Source: Bryobacterales bacterium
GTDB lineage: Bacteria; Acidobacteriota; Terriglobia; Bryobacterales; Bryobacteraceae
DNA length: 54,416 nt
Direction of reading: 5' to 3'
NCBI GenBank assembly: GCA_003167495.1
Contig: PMSX01000355.1
Span: forward strand, 1 to 54,416
Part shown: positions 25,477 to 33,966 of the stretch, one piece after another
Layout: each line of letters opens with the position of its first letter
Numbering within the stretch: position 1 is the stretch's first letter
Position numbers and translations under genes: made by a program
The notes under the pieces: generated by a model
Seen by the model: only the letters and a program-made list of their open reading frames with translations
Told to the model about the DNA's origin: nothing
The model's database searches: none

Positions 25477-25923
25477 CTTCGCCATATTAGGCGCCTGTCC
25501 GAGTCTTCTTTTTACGCGATGGGCCCTTTGTCATAATCAGGGTGCATGGCTACCAAACGCGCTCAGTTGCGAGACGATATGTTGTTCGCGAGGCCAGTGG
25601 GAACGAGAAACACTTTCCGACCGCAACAATAGTTGATGAGAATGTAGACGGATCTATTCGTGTGCTGTTTGATCGAATATCTCTTGCATATTATTCTAAA
25701 GACAAATACCAAAGCTATTGGCCAGTTTACAGGGAACGCCCAAAATCCAAGAACTAATTTCAAAAGTACTTCCGTTACAATTGCGAGCGGTCGCTGTGTT
25801 GTAAAGGCGTGCCATCGATACGCACGGAACTCCGCTAATTGCTTATTTTTATGTTTTTCGTTCAAAGCACTTTTCACGCACTACCCCGCGATTGGGAACC
25901 CTGAATCCCGTACAATTGAAGTC
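25477..25923. other. Intergenic stretch with one doubtful small frame
   Basis: A GTG-started frame at 25542-25757 would give 71 residues (MHGYQTRSVARRYVVREASG ... YWPVYRERPKSKN). It has a gene-like tail but no clear ribosome binding site and no family I know. The rest is AT-richer than its surroundings. TACAAT at 25911-25916 could be a -10 box for the selenoprotein candidate, giving a leaderless or nearly leaderless transcript at 25924; no good -35 is seen. Confidence 0.3.
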
Positions 25924-26553
25924 ATGGACGAAATGTTCCTCAAGGACGTCGAGCAGCATCGCGGCGACAACAATTACTCCCGCGCCATCGAAGTCATGCG
26001 AAGCGCCGGCCAGGAATATCCCCAAATCCTGCATATGTTCGCTTACAAGATGCAAGCCACCGTGCATCTGGAACGCTTCACTCAGGAAATCCTCCGCGAA
26101 CCCGCGCCTCTCTCCCCAGGCCTTCGCGAACTCATCGCCGCCTATACCTCCAGCCTCAATCAGTGCCCTTTTTGAACGAAGTCTCACGCTGCGGTCGCAG
26201 CCGAGCTATTGCATGATCATGAATTGGTGGCCACCGTTCTCGCCGATCTCGAAACATCTAAACTCAACGACGCCGATAAAGCTCTCTTTCGCTTTGTTCG
26301 CAAAGTGAACGAAGACTCGGTAGCCATCGGTCCGCCCGATATCGCCGTTTTGCATCAAGCAGGCTTCACCGACGAAGTTATCTACTACGCCATTACCGTC
26401 TGTTCTCTATTCAACTTCTATAATCGTTGGATCGACGCCAGCGGTGTGCACGCCATGAGCGAAGAAGCGCATCGCACCGGCGCCAAACGCTCGGCCGTCC
26501 ACGGATATTCCAGATCCTCCCAACCACTCTCTGCCGGAATTCCTCCCAAATAG
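25924..26553 (+). CDS. AhpD/CMD-like peroxidase-related protein, probable selenoprotein
   Basis: Reading through one in-frame TGA (26173-26175) gives 209 residues that match the AhpD/carboxymuconolactone-decarboxylase fold from end to end. The helix before the active site is LSPGLRELIAAYTSSLNQC. The CxxC site reads Cys81-Pro-Phe-TGA84, then TKSHAAVAAELL with the family's conserved His88. Downstream parts match too (LVATVLADLET, KLNDADKALFRFV, AGFTDEVIYYAITVCSLFNFYNRW). TGA stands exactly where the family has its second redox Cys, and a GGUC-loop hairpin follows. I therefore read it as selenocysteine, giving a C-x-x-U alkylhydroperoxidase-like enzyme. If Sec is not inserted the gene yields only an 83-residue fragment. 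It needs selA, selB, selC and selD elsewhere in the genome. The start at 25924 is the ATG of MDEMFLKD. Confidence 0.85.
26173..26207 (+). promoter_or_regulatory. UGA codon and SECIS-like hairpin
   Basis: The in-frame TGA at 26173-26175 is followed after 12 nt by a perfect 5-bp stem GCTGC (26188-26192), loop GGTC (26193-26196) and GCAGC (26197-26201). An outer CTC/GAG pairing (26183-26185 with 26203-26205) sits across a small internal loop. The first loop G is 17 nt past the UGA, inside the window known for bacterial SECIS elements. The GGUC loop is the same as that bound by SelB in E. coli fdhF. Confidence 0.75.
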
Positions 26554-26560
26554 CTCTACG

Positions 26561-27889
26561 CTACGCAATTCCCAGCTTCTTCTGCATATCCTCGAGCGTC
26601 ACGCCCTTCGTCTCCGGATACACCATCAACACCACCACAAACTGCGTCACCATCATGAAGCCGAAAACCACAAACGGCAAGCCGCCGAATTTCTTAGCCA
26701 ATATCGGAAAGCTGAATGAAATAATCGCGTTCATCGCCCAGTGGGTAAAACTGCCCAAGCTCTGCCCTTGTGCTCGTACGCGCGTGGGAAACACCTCACT
26801 CAAATACACCCAAATCACTGCCCCTTGCGAGAAGGCAAATGAAGCGATAAATAAAACCAAAGCCCAAACCAGCAAACCCTCGTGGCTGTTGCTTAGAAAA
26901 ATCGCCGCTACTCCTGTCAGCGCCACCGCGCAGCCAACCGACCCAATCAGCAGCAACGTTTTTCGCCCCACCTTGTCGATAATCGTCATCGCCAGCGTCG
27001 TGAAGCAAAGATTTGTGAAGCCAATCAAAACTGCCTGTTTATCGCCCGAAACGCCGCTAAAGCCCGCTTTTGCGAAAATTTCATTCAGGTAATACAGAAT
27101 CGCGTTAATGCCGGAAAGCTGATTAAACATGCCGATCGAAACCGCCAAAAATATAGGCAATCCGTATTTGGCCTGATACAACGATTCCTGTCCGTGTCCG
27201 TGCTCCACATCCACCGACTTGACAATATCCTCCAACTCCGCCTCAACGTTTTCCTCGCCAATCATTTCCAGCGTTTGCCTTGCTTCTCCCAGCCGCGATT
27301 TCTTCACCAGCCAGCGCGGGCTCCTCGGAATCACAAAAAGCATCAGCAGGAAAAACAAGGCGGGCAGTCCCGTCACTCCCAACATCCAGCGCCAGTCTTG
27401 CGCGCCTAGATGCCTCTGCCGGATCAAAAAATTTGAAAGGTAAGCCACCAAAATGCCCGCTACTACGTTGAACTGAAAAAATCCAACCAGCCGTCCCCGC
27501 CACTTCGCCGGCGAGATTTCGGCAATGTACATCGGCCCCAGCACCGACGATCCGCCAATCCCCAGCCCGCCGATAAAACGGAAAAACAGTAGCGAATACC
27601 AGTCCCAAGCCAGCGCGCAGCCCACCGCCGAAATCAAATACAACACCGCCATGCCGCGCAAACTGTCGCGCCTCCCATAGCGGTCGCCCGGAATGCTCGC
27701 GAACAATGCCCCGAAAACGGTGCCTATCACCGCTATCGCAACCGTGAATCCCTTCGCCCCTTCGCTCAGTGAGAAAAAGGACTGTAGCCCCGCCGTCGTG
27801 CCCGAAATCACCGCCGTGTCAAAGCCAAAAAGTAAGCCGCCCAAGGCGGCTACAATCGTACTCTTTACTAACGTCCCGGTTAGCGTCAC
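26561..27889 (-). CDS. Sugar porter (MFS) transporter
   Basis: The 442-residue, 12-helix protein belongs to the sugar porter family of the major facilitator superfamily. The signatures are all present: GLLFGFDTAVISGT in helix 1, GDRYGRRD and DKVGRKT loops, RFIGGLGIGGSSVLGPMYIAEISPAKWRGRLV, the PRSPRWL motif after helix 6, QLSGINAILYYLNEIF in helix 7, and the final PETKGVTLED. Such proteins carry hexoses or pentoses by proton symport or facilitated diffusion; the exact sugar cannot be read. It overlaps the ROK kinase gene by 4 bp (ATGA type), so uptake and phosphorylation of the same sugar, perhaps fructose or glucose, are coupled in one operon. Confidence 0.92.
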   Translation of the reverse strand: MTLTGTLVKSTIVAALGGLLFGFDTAVISGTTAGLQSFFSLSEGAKGFTVAIAVIGTVFGALFASIPGDRYGRRDSLRGMAVLYLISAVGCALAWDWYSLLFFRFIGGLGIGGSSVLGPMYIAEISPAKWRGRLVGFFQFNVVAGILVAYLSNFLIRQRHLGAQDWRWMLGVTGLPALFFLLMLFVIPRSPRWLVKKSRLGEARQTLEMIGEENVEAELEDIVKSVDVEHGHGQESLYQAKYGLPIFLAVSIGMFNQLSGINAILYYLNEIFAKAGFSGVSGDKQAVLIGFTNLCFTTLAMTIIDKVGRKTLLLIGSVGCAVALTGVAAIFLSNSHEGLLVWALVLFIASFAFSQGAVIWVYLSEVFPTRVRAQGQSLGSFTHWAMNAIISFSFPILAKKFGGLPFVVFGFMMVTQFVVVLMVYPETKGVTLEDMQKKLGIA

Positions 27890-28815
27890 CCGCGTCTCCC
27901 TTGATTGTGGCTCTTCAAAATATGTTCGAACTCCGCACTGGCCGCTTCCTGCGCCGCCAAAAACAGCGCCCCTACCACGCCCGCATCATCGCCTAACTGG
28001 GGTGGCTGTATGTATTCGTCCAAATGATCGAGTATGTCGGGGTGCCGCACATATCCATTCAGCACATAGGCAAATTCGTCGCGAATCATTTTGAAAAGTT
28101 GGGGCTGCTTCATCACGCCCCCGCCCAGCAGAATCCGCTGCGGCGAGATCGTCAGCGTCAAATTCGCCAGCGCCACCGCAATATAGTGCGCTTCCAACTC
28201 CCACGCGCGATGATCCGGCGGCAAAGCCGTTGCCTTCATGCCCCACCGCTGCTCAATCGCCGGCCCCGACGCCAATCCTTCCAAACAATCTTTATGAAAT
28301 GGACAATTCCCGGCAAAAGGATCGATCGCCAAATCGTGCGGCAGCCGCAAATGCCCAATCTCCGGATGCACCAACCCATGCACCAGTTGGCCATACACCA
28401 TCACTCCGCCGCCCACGCCTGTGCCAATCGTTAAATAGATGGCGTTTGCTAAACCCTGCGCCGCGCCCCAGCGCCACTCACCTAACAGCGCCGCATTCAC
28501 ATCCGTATCAAATCCTATGGGCACTTTTAGCCCCTTCACCATCGTGCCCAACAAATCGAAATTTGCCCAACCGGCCTTTGGTGTTGATGTGATGTGTCCG
28601 AACTTCGGCGACGCCGGATCCAAGTCGACCGGGCCAAACGATCCTATGCCCACCGCCTCTAAATCCCGGCCACTGTTTGATCGGAAGAACTGAATCGCCT
28701 GCGCTAGAGTCTCCTCCGGCGTAGTCGTTGGAAACTGCGCCTTTACCAGATCGTCAGGTCCCGTCCCAACCGCGCAAACGAACTTCGTGCCGCCAGCTTC
28801 GATCCCGCCAAGCAT
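27886..28815 (-). CDS. ROK-family sugar kinase, probable fructokinase
   Basis: The 309-residue ROK kinase has the ATP-binding MLGGIEAGGTKFVCAVG, the sugar-site FDTDVNAALLGEWRWGAAQG, the TIGTGVGGGVMV loop and the zinc site HxxxxxC-x-x-H-x-x-C (GHLRLP ... GNCPFHKDCLEGLASGPA). The EAGGTK opening and the PFHKDCLEGLASGPA segment match fructokinase/mannokinase-type ROK proteins (ScrK/GmuE-like) rather than glucokinase. It would phosphorylate fructose (or mannose) at C6 in the cytoplasm. It is first in an operon with the sugar porter, whose start codon overlaps its stop. Confidence 0.9.
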   Translation of the reverse strand: MLGGIEAGGTKFVCAVGTGPDDLVKAQFPTTTPEETLAQAIQFFRSNSGRDLEAVGIGSFGPVDLDPASPKFGHITSTPKAGWANFDLLGTMVKGLKVPIGFDTDVNAALLGEWRWGAAQGLANAIYLTIGTGVGGGVMVYGQLVHGLVHPEIGHLRLPHDLAIDPFAGNCPFHKDCLEGLASGPAIEQRWGMKATALPPDHRAWELEAHYIAVALANLTLTISPQRILLGGGVMKQPQLFKMIRDEFAYVLNGYVRHPDILDHLDEYIQPPQLGDDAGVVGALFLAAQEAASAEFEHILKSHNQGRRG

Positions 28816-28877
28816 TCCTTATGAGTATATGCAAGAGGCTCCACAATTTCCCCTCGCCTTTACTCCAGCCCTGCCGG

Positions 28878-30035
28878 CTAACCGCGCAGTTCACGCAATG
28901 TCTTGCCCACCGCGCCCGGCCCAAAGTCGATCCGCGCTTCCGCAATACTCAACCCCGCCACCTCAATTCGGTTCAAATCGGCTGTGCCAATTCCCGCCGC
29001 TTCAGCAAGCTTTAGCGAATTATCGCCGCGGATAAAGCAAGAAGCGCCGCGGTCGGCCTTCGTGTCATAACTCATCACACCCATGCCCACCGCATCGGTG
29101 CAAACCGGATTGCGTCCCACCAAAATCACTCCCGGCGTCATCCGCTCCAACCCTTTCAGCCAGGGCCCTTCCCCGCCCCGCACCGTTTCCACGCCATCTA
29201 TAATCGCCAAGTCAATCGGTCGAATGCCGACCTGGTCCACAAGTATGCGCGGCACTCGATAGCCAGGGTCGCGCGGCGAATCTGGATGTAATTCCGCATC
29301 CACACCCGAGGGCGCTTTCGTCGTCCCCGCGTGCAGAACGTCGCCACGTTCCTTCGTGGGCGCTTCATTCCCGCTCGCGCCGCAATCACTGCCATACAAC
29401 GAACACGGCGTGTTCCCGAAATTATTCTTCATCGACATCGTCACGCCCGCAATCCAATGGTTCTTCAATTTCGAAAGCGAAGCGTAGACGTCGCACTCCG
29501 TATACGCCTTGTTGATCGTGTACGCCGGATACATATAACCACCCCACGGCACTTTCAACCGCACATACTGCTTGTAATTCCCTAAATTCTGAACGTTCTC
29601 CCACTCCACTGTCGTACCCAGGTTGTTGATCGCATTCACATCCAACCCGTACCGCGCCCACAACGCCGGATCTTGCTGCGCCGGGAAAAAGCTCTCAATC
29701 AGCCGCACCCGTTTCGCTCCCGCCTTCGCCAGCAAATGCACTGTTGTCGCAACAGTGGCGCCGTCCGTCCGATACGGCAAATCGGGAGTAAGTGGAAAAT
29801 TCTTCGGATTCCCCGTCAAATTCAATTTCAACGCCACCGTCTTCCCGCTCACCAGCTTCTGAATCCCGCCAATATGATCAAAGGCGCTCGAAAGCTGCGT
29901 GCCGAAGTCGCTATAACTGCGGCAGCGTACCAGCGCCACTTTGCTCGCGGGCGCAGCCACGTCCGCTTTCAGCAAACTCACGCCGGTAGCAGCGCTTCCA
30001 GCTACCAGCAATTCACGACGGGTTAAATGCGTCAT
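28878..30035 (-). CDS. DUF362-domain protein with Tat-type signal
   Basis: The 385-residue protein has a twin-arginine-like leader (MTHLTRRELLVAGSAATGVSLL). The DUF362 body includes VALKLNLTGNP, AGAKRVRLIES, a long middle segment with KLKNHWIAGVTMSMKNNFGN, DLAIIDGVETVRGGEGPW and the end VILVGRNPVCTDAVGMGVM. Cysteines are present but no ferredoxin-type CxxCxxC cluster is seen, unlike the ferredoxin-fused members. The function of DUF362 proteins is mostly unknown. The gene starts 3 bp after the ada stop codon and is probably co-transcribed with ada, which is an unexpected pairing. Confidence 0.85.
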   Translation of the reverse strand: MTHLTRRELLVAGSAATGVSLLKADVAAPASKVALVRCRSYSDFGTQLSSAFDHIGGIQKLVSGKTVALKLNLTGNPKNFPLTPDLPYRTDGATVATTVHLLAKAGAKRVRLIESFFPAQQDPALWARYGLDVNAINNLGTTVEWENVQNLGNYKQYVRLKVPWGGYMYPAYTINKAYTECDVYASLSKLKNHWIAGVTMSMKNNFGNTPCSLYGSDCGASGNEAPTKERGDVLHAGTTKAPSGVDAELHPDSPRDPGYRVPRILVDQVGIRPIDLAIIDGVETVRGGEGPWLKGLERMTPGVILVGRNPVCTDAVGMGVMSYDTKADRGASCFIRGDNSLKLAEAAGIGTADLNRIEVAGLSIAEARIDFGPGAVGKTLRELRG

Positions 30036-30038
30036 CCA

Positions 30039-31121
30039 TCACCTCTTCAGAGAAGTGTAGCGCTTTTTCTCGCCCTCCAACAGCGCCATTTTCCGCTCCA
30101 CGCCCCAGCGGTATCCGCCCAACCCTTTGTCCCCGCGAATCACTCGGTGACAAGGTATCACCAGCGCCACTTTGTTAGCGCCACACGCTGTGCCCACCGC
30201 CCGCGACGCGCCTGCGTCTCCAATCGCCTTCGCCACCTCGCCATATGTGCGTACTTCTCCCAGTGGAATCGTCTGCAAATACCGCCACACTTTCAGTTGG
30301 AACACGCTCGCCTTCACATCCACCGGCATATCTAGCACCGCCGGTTCTCCTTTCAAATAGTCAGTCAGCGATTTCATCCAACCATCCATCTCCCGCCGTC
30401 CCGCGCGGCTCTCGGCAATCTTCGCCTGTGGATATTCGTTCTTCAGCTCCTTCATCAAGTCGTCCACACTCTCGCCGAACTGCACGAAACACAAGCCTCT
30501 GTCAGTGGCGGCAGCCAGCAGCAAACCCAGCGGAGTTTTCGCGTACGCATACGAAATCGCCACGTCTTTTCCACCCTCGCGATACTGCCCCGGAGTCATG
30601 CCCAAATTCTTGTCCACGTTTTCATACACCCGGCTGCTCGATCCAAAACCCGCATCGTAAACCGCCGCCGTCACCGTTCCCCCTTGCCGCAGTTTCGTCT
30701 TCAACGCACTCACGCGGCATGTATCCAGCAACTGCTTCGGCGTGATTCCCAGCACCGCCTTAAATGTGCGGTGTAGATGAAAAGGACTCCAATCGGCGAT
30801 TTCAGCGAGTGTTTCCAACGTCACCCCATCGCCGCTATCGCAATGCGCCTGTATGTACGCACACACTTCTCGAATCTTTTCGATCGCCGCGTCATCCGCC
30901 CGCCCAGCCAAAGGCCGGCATCGCAGACAAGGACGCAAGCCATCCCTTTCCGCCTCACCCGGCGATTCATAAAACCGCACATTTTTCCGCAGTGGCTGCC
31001 GCGCCGGACAAGACGGCCTGCAATACACACCCGTCGTCACAACGCCAAAGTAAAACTGCCCGTCTTTTTCGGCATTTCGCGCCGTCACCGCATCCCAGCA
31101 TTTCGCTTCGCTCAACATCAT
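30039..31121 (-). CDS. ada: Ada regulator / O6-methylguanine-DNA methyltransferase
   Basis: The 360-residue protein has the full Ada layout. The N-terminal phosphotriester-repair domain carries the zinc cysteines Cys34, Cys38, Cys65 and Cys68 (GVYCRPSCPAR ... RPCLRCRP), with Cys34 the methyl acceptor. An AraC-type helix-turn-helix (about 80-180; LAEIADWSPFHLHRTFKAVLG, PGQYR) follows. The C-terminal methyltransferase has the active site PCHRVIRG near 323-330 (Cys324), preceded by the arginine finger region ASRAVGTACGANKVALVI. It demethylates DNA and, once methylated at Cys34, should activate repair genes including its own. The DUF362 gene follows within 3 bp. ATG codons at 31121 and 31118 are both possible. 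Confidence 0.95.
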   Translation of the reverse strand: MMLSEAKCWDAVTARNAEKDGQFYFGVVTTGVYCRPSCPARQPLRKNVRFYESPGEAERDGLRPCLRCRPLAGRADDAAIEKIREVCAYIQAHCDSGDGVTLETLAEIADWSPFHLHRTFKAVLGITPKQLLDTCRVSALKTKLRQGGTVTAAVYDAGFGSSSRVYENVDKNLGMTPGQYREGGKDVAISYAYAKTPLGLLLAAATDRGLCFVQFGESVDDLMKELKNEYPQAKIAESRAGRREMDGWMKSLTDYLKGEPAVLDMPVDVKASVFQLKVWRYLQTIPLGEVRTYGEVAKAIGDAGASRAVGTACGANKVALVIPCHRVIRGDKGLGGYRWGVERKMALLEGEKKRYTSLKR

Positions 31122-31196
31122 GCTTTGATCCTAATCCGCTTTCGCCCGCGCCGCTATCCGCTTCTTGCCGTCCAATCTTCAGATATCATCAACTCT

Positions 31197-32135
31197 ATGT
31201 CTGCGCCCATGTTCACCCGTCGCACCGCTTGCTCTCTGATCGCCTCCGCCGCCGCGGGATTGCCGGCCCTCGCCGCCCCGCCGCACAACATGTTTCTTTC
31301 CCTCAACGCTGTGCTCATCTCCAACCGCGTCCCTTGGCCCGATTTCGCCCGCCTCGCCGCCAAAGTCGGCTTCCCCGGCACCGACGTCGACCTCGACGCC
31401 GCCATGAAACTCGGCGTCAACGCCACCAAAGATCTCCTCGCCGAACTCAACCTCCGTCCCGCCTGTCTCAACTTCCCCGTCGAATTCCGCAAAGACGACG
31501 ACACCTTTCAAGCCGGCATGCCCAAATTGCGCGACGCTGCCGTCTTCGCCGCCGCCATCGGCTGCCCCCGCATGATGACTTACATCATGTCTTCCAGCCC
31601 AATCCCCAAAGACGAACTACGCAAAACCTATAAGGAGCGTTTCACCGAAGCCGCCCACGCTCTTTGGGACGCTAACGTCCGCCTCGGCCTCGAATTCCTC
31701 GGCCCGCTCCACATCCGCCAACAATTCCCGCACGAATTTATCTGGCGCATGAACGAAATGCTCGAATTCTGCATCGAGTGCGGCCCGAACGTTGGCCTCA
31801 CCCTCGACGCCTGGCACTGGCACCACGCCGGCGCCACCACCGACGACATCATCCACGCAGGCCGCGACCGGATCGTTACGGTTCACTTCGACGACGCCCC
31901 CAACCTCCCACCCGACCAAATTCGCGACAACGAACGCCTCCTCCCTGGCGAAGGCGTCATCAATCTGACCGGTTTCCTCCAAGCTCTGCAAAAGATCGGT
32001 TACCAAGACGCCCTCAGCGTCGAAGTCTTCGGCCGCGGCCTGAAAAACTATCCTCCCGAAGTCGCCGCCAAAATGGGCCTGGACGCATCACTCGCCGTCT
32101 TCAAAAAAGCCGGAGTCAAACAAGGTGGGCGCTGA
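31197..32135 (+). CDS. Xylose-isomerase-like TIM-barrel protein, exported
   Basis: The product has 312 residues from the ATG at 31197; the open frame runs further upstream, over the antisense strand of ada. A Tat-like leader (MFTRRTACSLIASAAAGLPA) is followed by a sugar-phosphate isomerase/epimerase barrel. Visible elements are AAKVGFPGTDVDLDAA, a Glu in LGLEFLGPLHI, VGLTLDAWHWHHAG, TVHFDDAP, LLPGEGVINLTGFL and DALSVEVFG, which supply the metal-binding Glu/Asp/His set of AP-endonuclease-family 2 enzymes. Such secreted members are common in acidobacteria and planctomycetes, with largely unknown sugar substrates. It is transcribed away from ada. Confidence 0.85.
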   Translation: MSAPMFTRRTACSLIASAAAGLPALAAPPHNMFLSLNAVLISNRVPWPDFARLAAKVGFPGTDVDLDAAMKLGVNATKDLLAELNLRPACLNFPVEFRKDDDTFQAGMPKLRDAAVFAAAIGCPRMMTYIMSSSPIPKDELRKTYKERFTEAAHALWDANVRLGLEFLGPLHIRQQFPHEFIWRMNEMLEFCIECGPNVGLTLDAWHWHHAGATTDDIIHAGRDRIVTVHFDDAPNLPPDQIRDNERLLPGEGVINLTGFLQALQKIGYQDALSVEVFGRGLKNYPPEVAAKMGLDASLAVFKKAGVKQGGR

Positions 32136-32186
32136 CTCACTTTTGACCCATCAAAGCCGAAGCGCCCACGCGATCTTACGCTATAC

Positions 32187-32200
32187 GTACTATGTAGTAC
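32187..32200. promoter_or_regulatory. Palindrome upstream of higBA, putative HigA operator
   Basis: GTACTA-TG-TAGTAC is a perfect 6-bp inverted repeat that ends 9 bp before the toxin start codon. HigA-type antitoxins usually repress their operon from short palindromes at this place. Confidence 0.5.
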
Positions 32201-32209
32201 ACTTGTGAT

Positions 32210-32491
32210 GTGATCGCGTCTTACGCGGACTCCGCTACGGAAAGGATCGCACTCGGTGAACGGGTTAAGAGATTTGAAGCGATCGCGCAGCCCGCGCGGA
32301 GAAAGCTCGAAATCATAAAGGCTGCCGTTTCACTTGAGGACCTAAGAGTGCCTCCGGGCAATCGTTTGGAAGCCTTGGCGGGCGACCGAAAGGGACAGCG
32401 CAGCATTAGGATCAACGATCAATATCGAATCTGTTTCATCTGGAGGAATACTTACGCACATGAACTTGAAATCGTCGACTACCACTCATAG
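32210..32491 (+). CDS. higB: HigB-type toxin (RelE/ParE superfamily)
   Basis: The 93-residue protein has the HigB pattern. LEDLRVPPGNRLEALAGDRKGQRSIRINDQYRICFIW contains the L-P-x-x-L-x-x-L-x-G-R-x-G-x-x-S-I-R-I core, and ELEIVDYHS ends it. Toxins of this family cleave mRNA on the ribosome. The start is GTG at 32210. The C-terminus overlaps the antitoxin gene by 32 bp, a toxin-first order typical of higBA. All core residues seem intact, so the toxin is probably active. Confidence 0.9.
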   Translation: MIASYADSATERIALGERVKRFEAIAQPARRKLEIIKAAVSLEDLRVPPGNRLEALAGDRKGQRSIRINDQYRICFIWRNTYAHELEIVDYHS

Positions 32492-32843
32492 CACCAAGAA
32501 ATCTCAACTGCTCAGCCTTATCACGCCCGGCGAAATCCTCCTGGAAGAATTCATGAAGCCCCTAAACCTGACCGCAAACGCGTTGGCTCTCGATCTTCGC
32601 GTCCCCGCGAATCGCATCCAGGCAATCGTGAACGGTCAGCGCGGCATAACCGCCGACACCGCGCTCCGGCTCTCGCAATACTTCGGCAATTCCGCTGAAT
32701 TTTGGCTCAACCTTCAACAGAACTTCGAATTAGAAAAAGCCAGGCGAGAATCTTTGCCGGAAATCCGACTGAAAGTCATCCGCCGCCCACCTTCGCGCCC
32801 GGCAACCGAATCGCGCAAGTCGCAGAAGCGCTCGGTTCGCTAA
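32460..32843 (+). CDS. higA: HigA-type antitoxin (XRE helix-turn-helix)
   Basis: The 127-residue protein has ITPGEILLEEFMKPLNLTANALAL, VPANRIQAIVNGQRGITADTALRLSQYFG and FWLNLQQNFELEKARRE, the usual HigA/VapI-like helix-turn-helix with its dimer helix. A basic, proline-containing tail (IRRPPSRPATESRKSQKRS) extends beyond the common length. It neutralises HigB and binds the operon's operator. It starts inside the higB reading frame. Confidence 0.9.
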   Translation: MNLKSSTTTHSTKKSQLLSLITPGEILLEEFMKPLNLTANALALDLRVPANRIQAIVNGQRGITADTALRLSQYFGNSAEFWLNLQQNFELEKARRESLPEIRLKVIRRPPSRPATESRKSQKRSVR

Positions 32844-32979
32844 CGCCGATCACACATCTCGCAAAAAAATAGAAAATACTTTTATCTCCAATCCCTCCAT
32901 AGGCTTACAGCTCACTTCTCTCACTCACTTTCCCCTCCATAGTTCGTTTTAGGGGGTGGCCATGCTAATTTTCAATCAG

Positions 32980-33024
32980 AAAGCTCGTCCGCGATTGTGA
33001 TTCGCGCGGCGGGCTTTTTCTTTT
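32980..33024 (+). terminator. Terminator-like hairpin
   Basis: AAAGCTCGTCCGCG (32980-32993) can pair with CGCGGCGGGCTTT (33005-33017) in a stem of about 13 bp with one bulge, followed by TTCTTTT. It looks like an intrinsic terminator, but it stands only about 25 bp before the next gene's ATG, so it may end higBA transcription or act as an attenuator for the next gene. Confidence 0.6.
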
Positions 33025-33045
33025 CCCAAAAGGAGTAACTGAAAC

Positions 33046-33777
33046 ATGTCTAACCGTGCCACCCGCCGCGCCGCCGAGCGCCTCGCCAACAAAACGGCCG
33101 CCCCAACCGCCGCCAACAACATCTCCGAAGCCCAACTCAACGCCAACCGCGCCAACGCCCAATCGAGCACGGGACCCACGTCCCCAACCGGTAAGGCAAC
33201 CTCATCCCTGAACGCCGTCAAAACCGGTCTCACCGGCCGCACTGTTCTTCTCCCCGGCGACGACGCCATCATCTATCAGCAACACCTCCACCGCTACTTC
33301 ACCCAATTCGCGCCCGCTACCGATCAGGAAAAAGCTCTCGTCCAAACCATCGCCGATACCGAATGGCGGCTTCTCCGCATCGCGCCTCTCGAAGCCGGCA
33401 TCTACGCCATCGGCCAACTAGAACTCGCCGACCGATTCCCCGATGAACGCAACCCCATCAACCGTCAAGCTCTCATTTAAGCCCAAATTTTCTGCACCTA
33501 CCGCAAAGACCTCTGCAATCTCGCCCTCCAGGAACGCCGCCTCCGCAATCATCGCCAAGCCGACATCGCCGAACTTCAAACGCTCCAGCAAGAACGCATT
33601 GAAAAAGCGCAGTGCGAAGCCAAGACGAACGGCGTCAAGCCCGCTCCAAATGGCTTCGTTTTTTCAACTGACAAACCAACTACCGCTCCGCTCTCACCCG
33701 ATACGCCTAACCCACCCGCGGATGTGACCGAACCGTCCTTCCCGCAACAAGAACGAGAGGAGACCCAAGCCGCATAA
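33046..33777 (+). pseudogene. Acidobacterial small protein gene interrupted by in-frame stop
   Basis: The first part (33046-33480, 144 residues) starts with an AAAAGGAG site and reads EAQLNANRANAQSSTGPTSP, GKATSSLNAVKTGLTGRT and LVQTIADTEWRLLRIAPLEAG. This is a family I recognise as common in Acidobacteria, of unknown function. TAA at 33478-33480 stops it, but the same frame continues in family-like sequence: AQIFCTYRKDLCNLALQERRL, then RIEKAQCEAK and a proline-rich tail, ending at 33777. One substitution or a codon change explains the break. The gene is probably inactivated, although the N-terminal part could still be made. Confidence 0.75.
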
Positions 33778-33966
33778 CGAAGAAACAGCGAACTGCGCGC
33801 CTCTACCAATCTTTGCTTAACAATCGACGAAACCCGAGTGTGCCCTTTTTTCTCCTACTATCAATCACCATGTTTTTTCCGTTAAAACCCCGTGAATTCT
33901 ACGTGTCCCCCTTGCCTTGTCGTCAGGAATGCCGTAACCTTCACCTTCAGACACAGGAGAACTAAA

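Noticed and set aside
25660..26175. Taking the 171-codon frame ending at the TGA as a complete gene
   Set aside because: Its first part is low-complexity, not protein-like, and the family homology starts at 25924 and continues past the TGA to 26553.
30777..31196. Extended N-terminus of the TIM-barrel protein
   Set aside because: That region is antisense to ada, while the ATG at 31197 begins a Tat-like leader.
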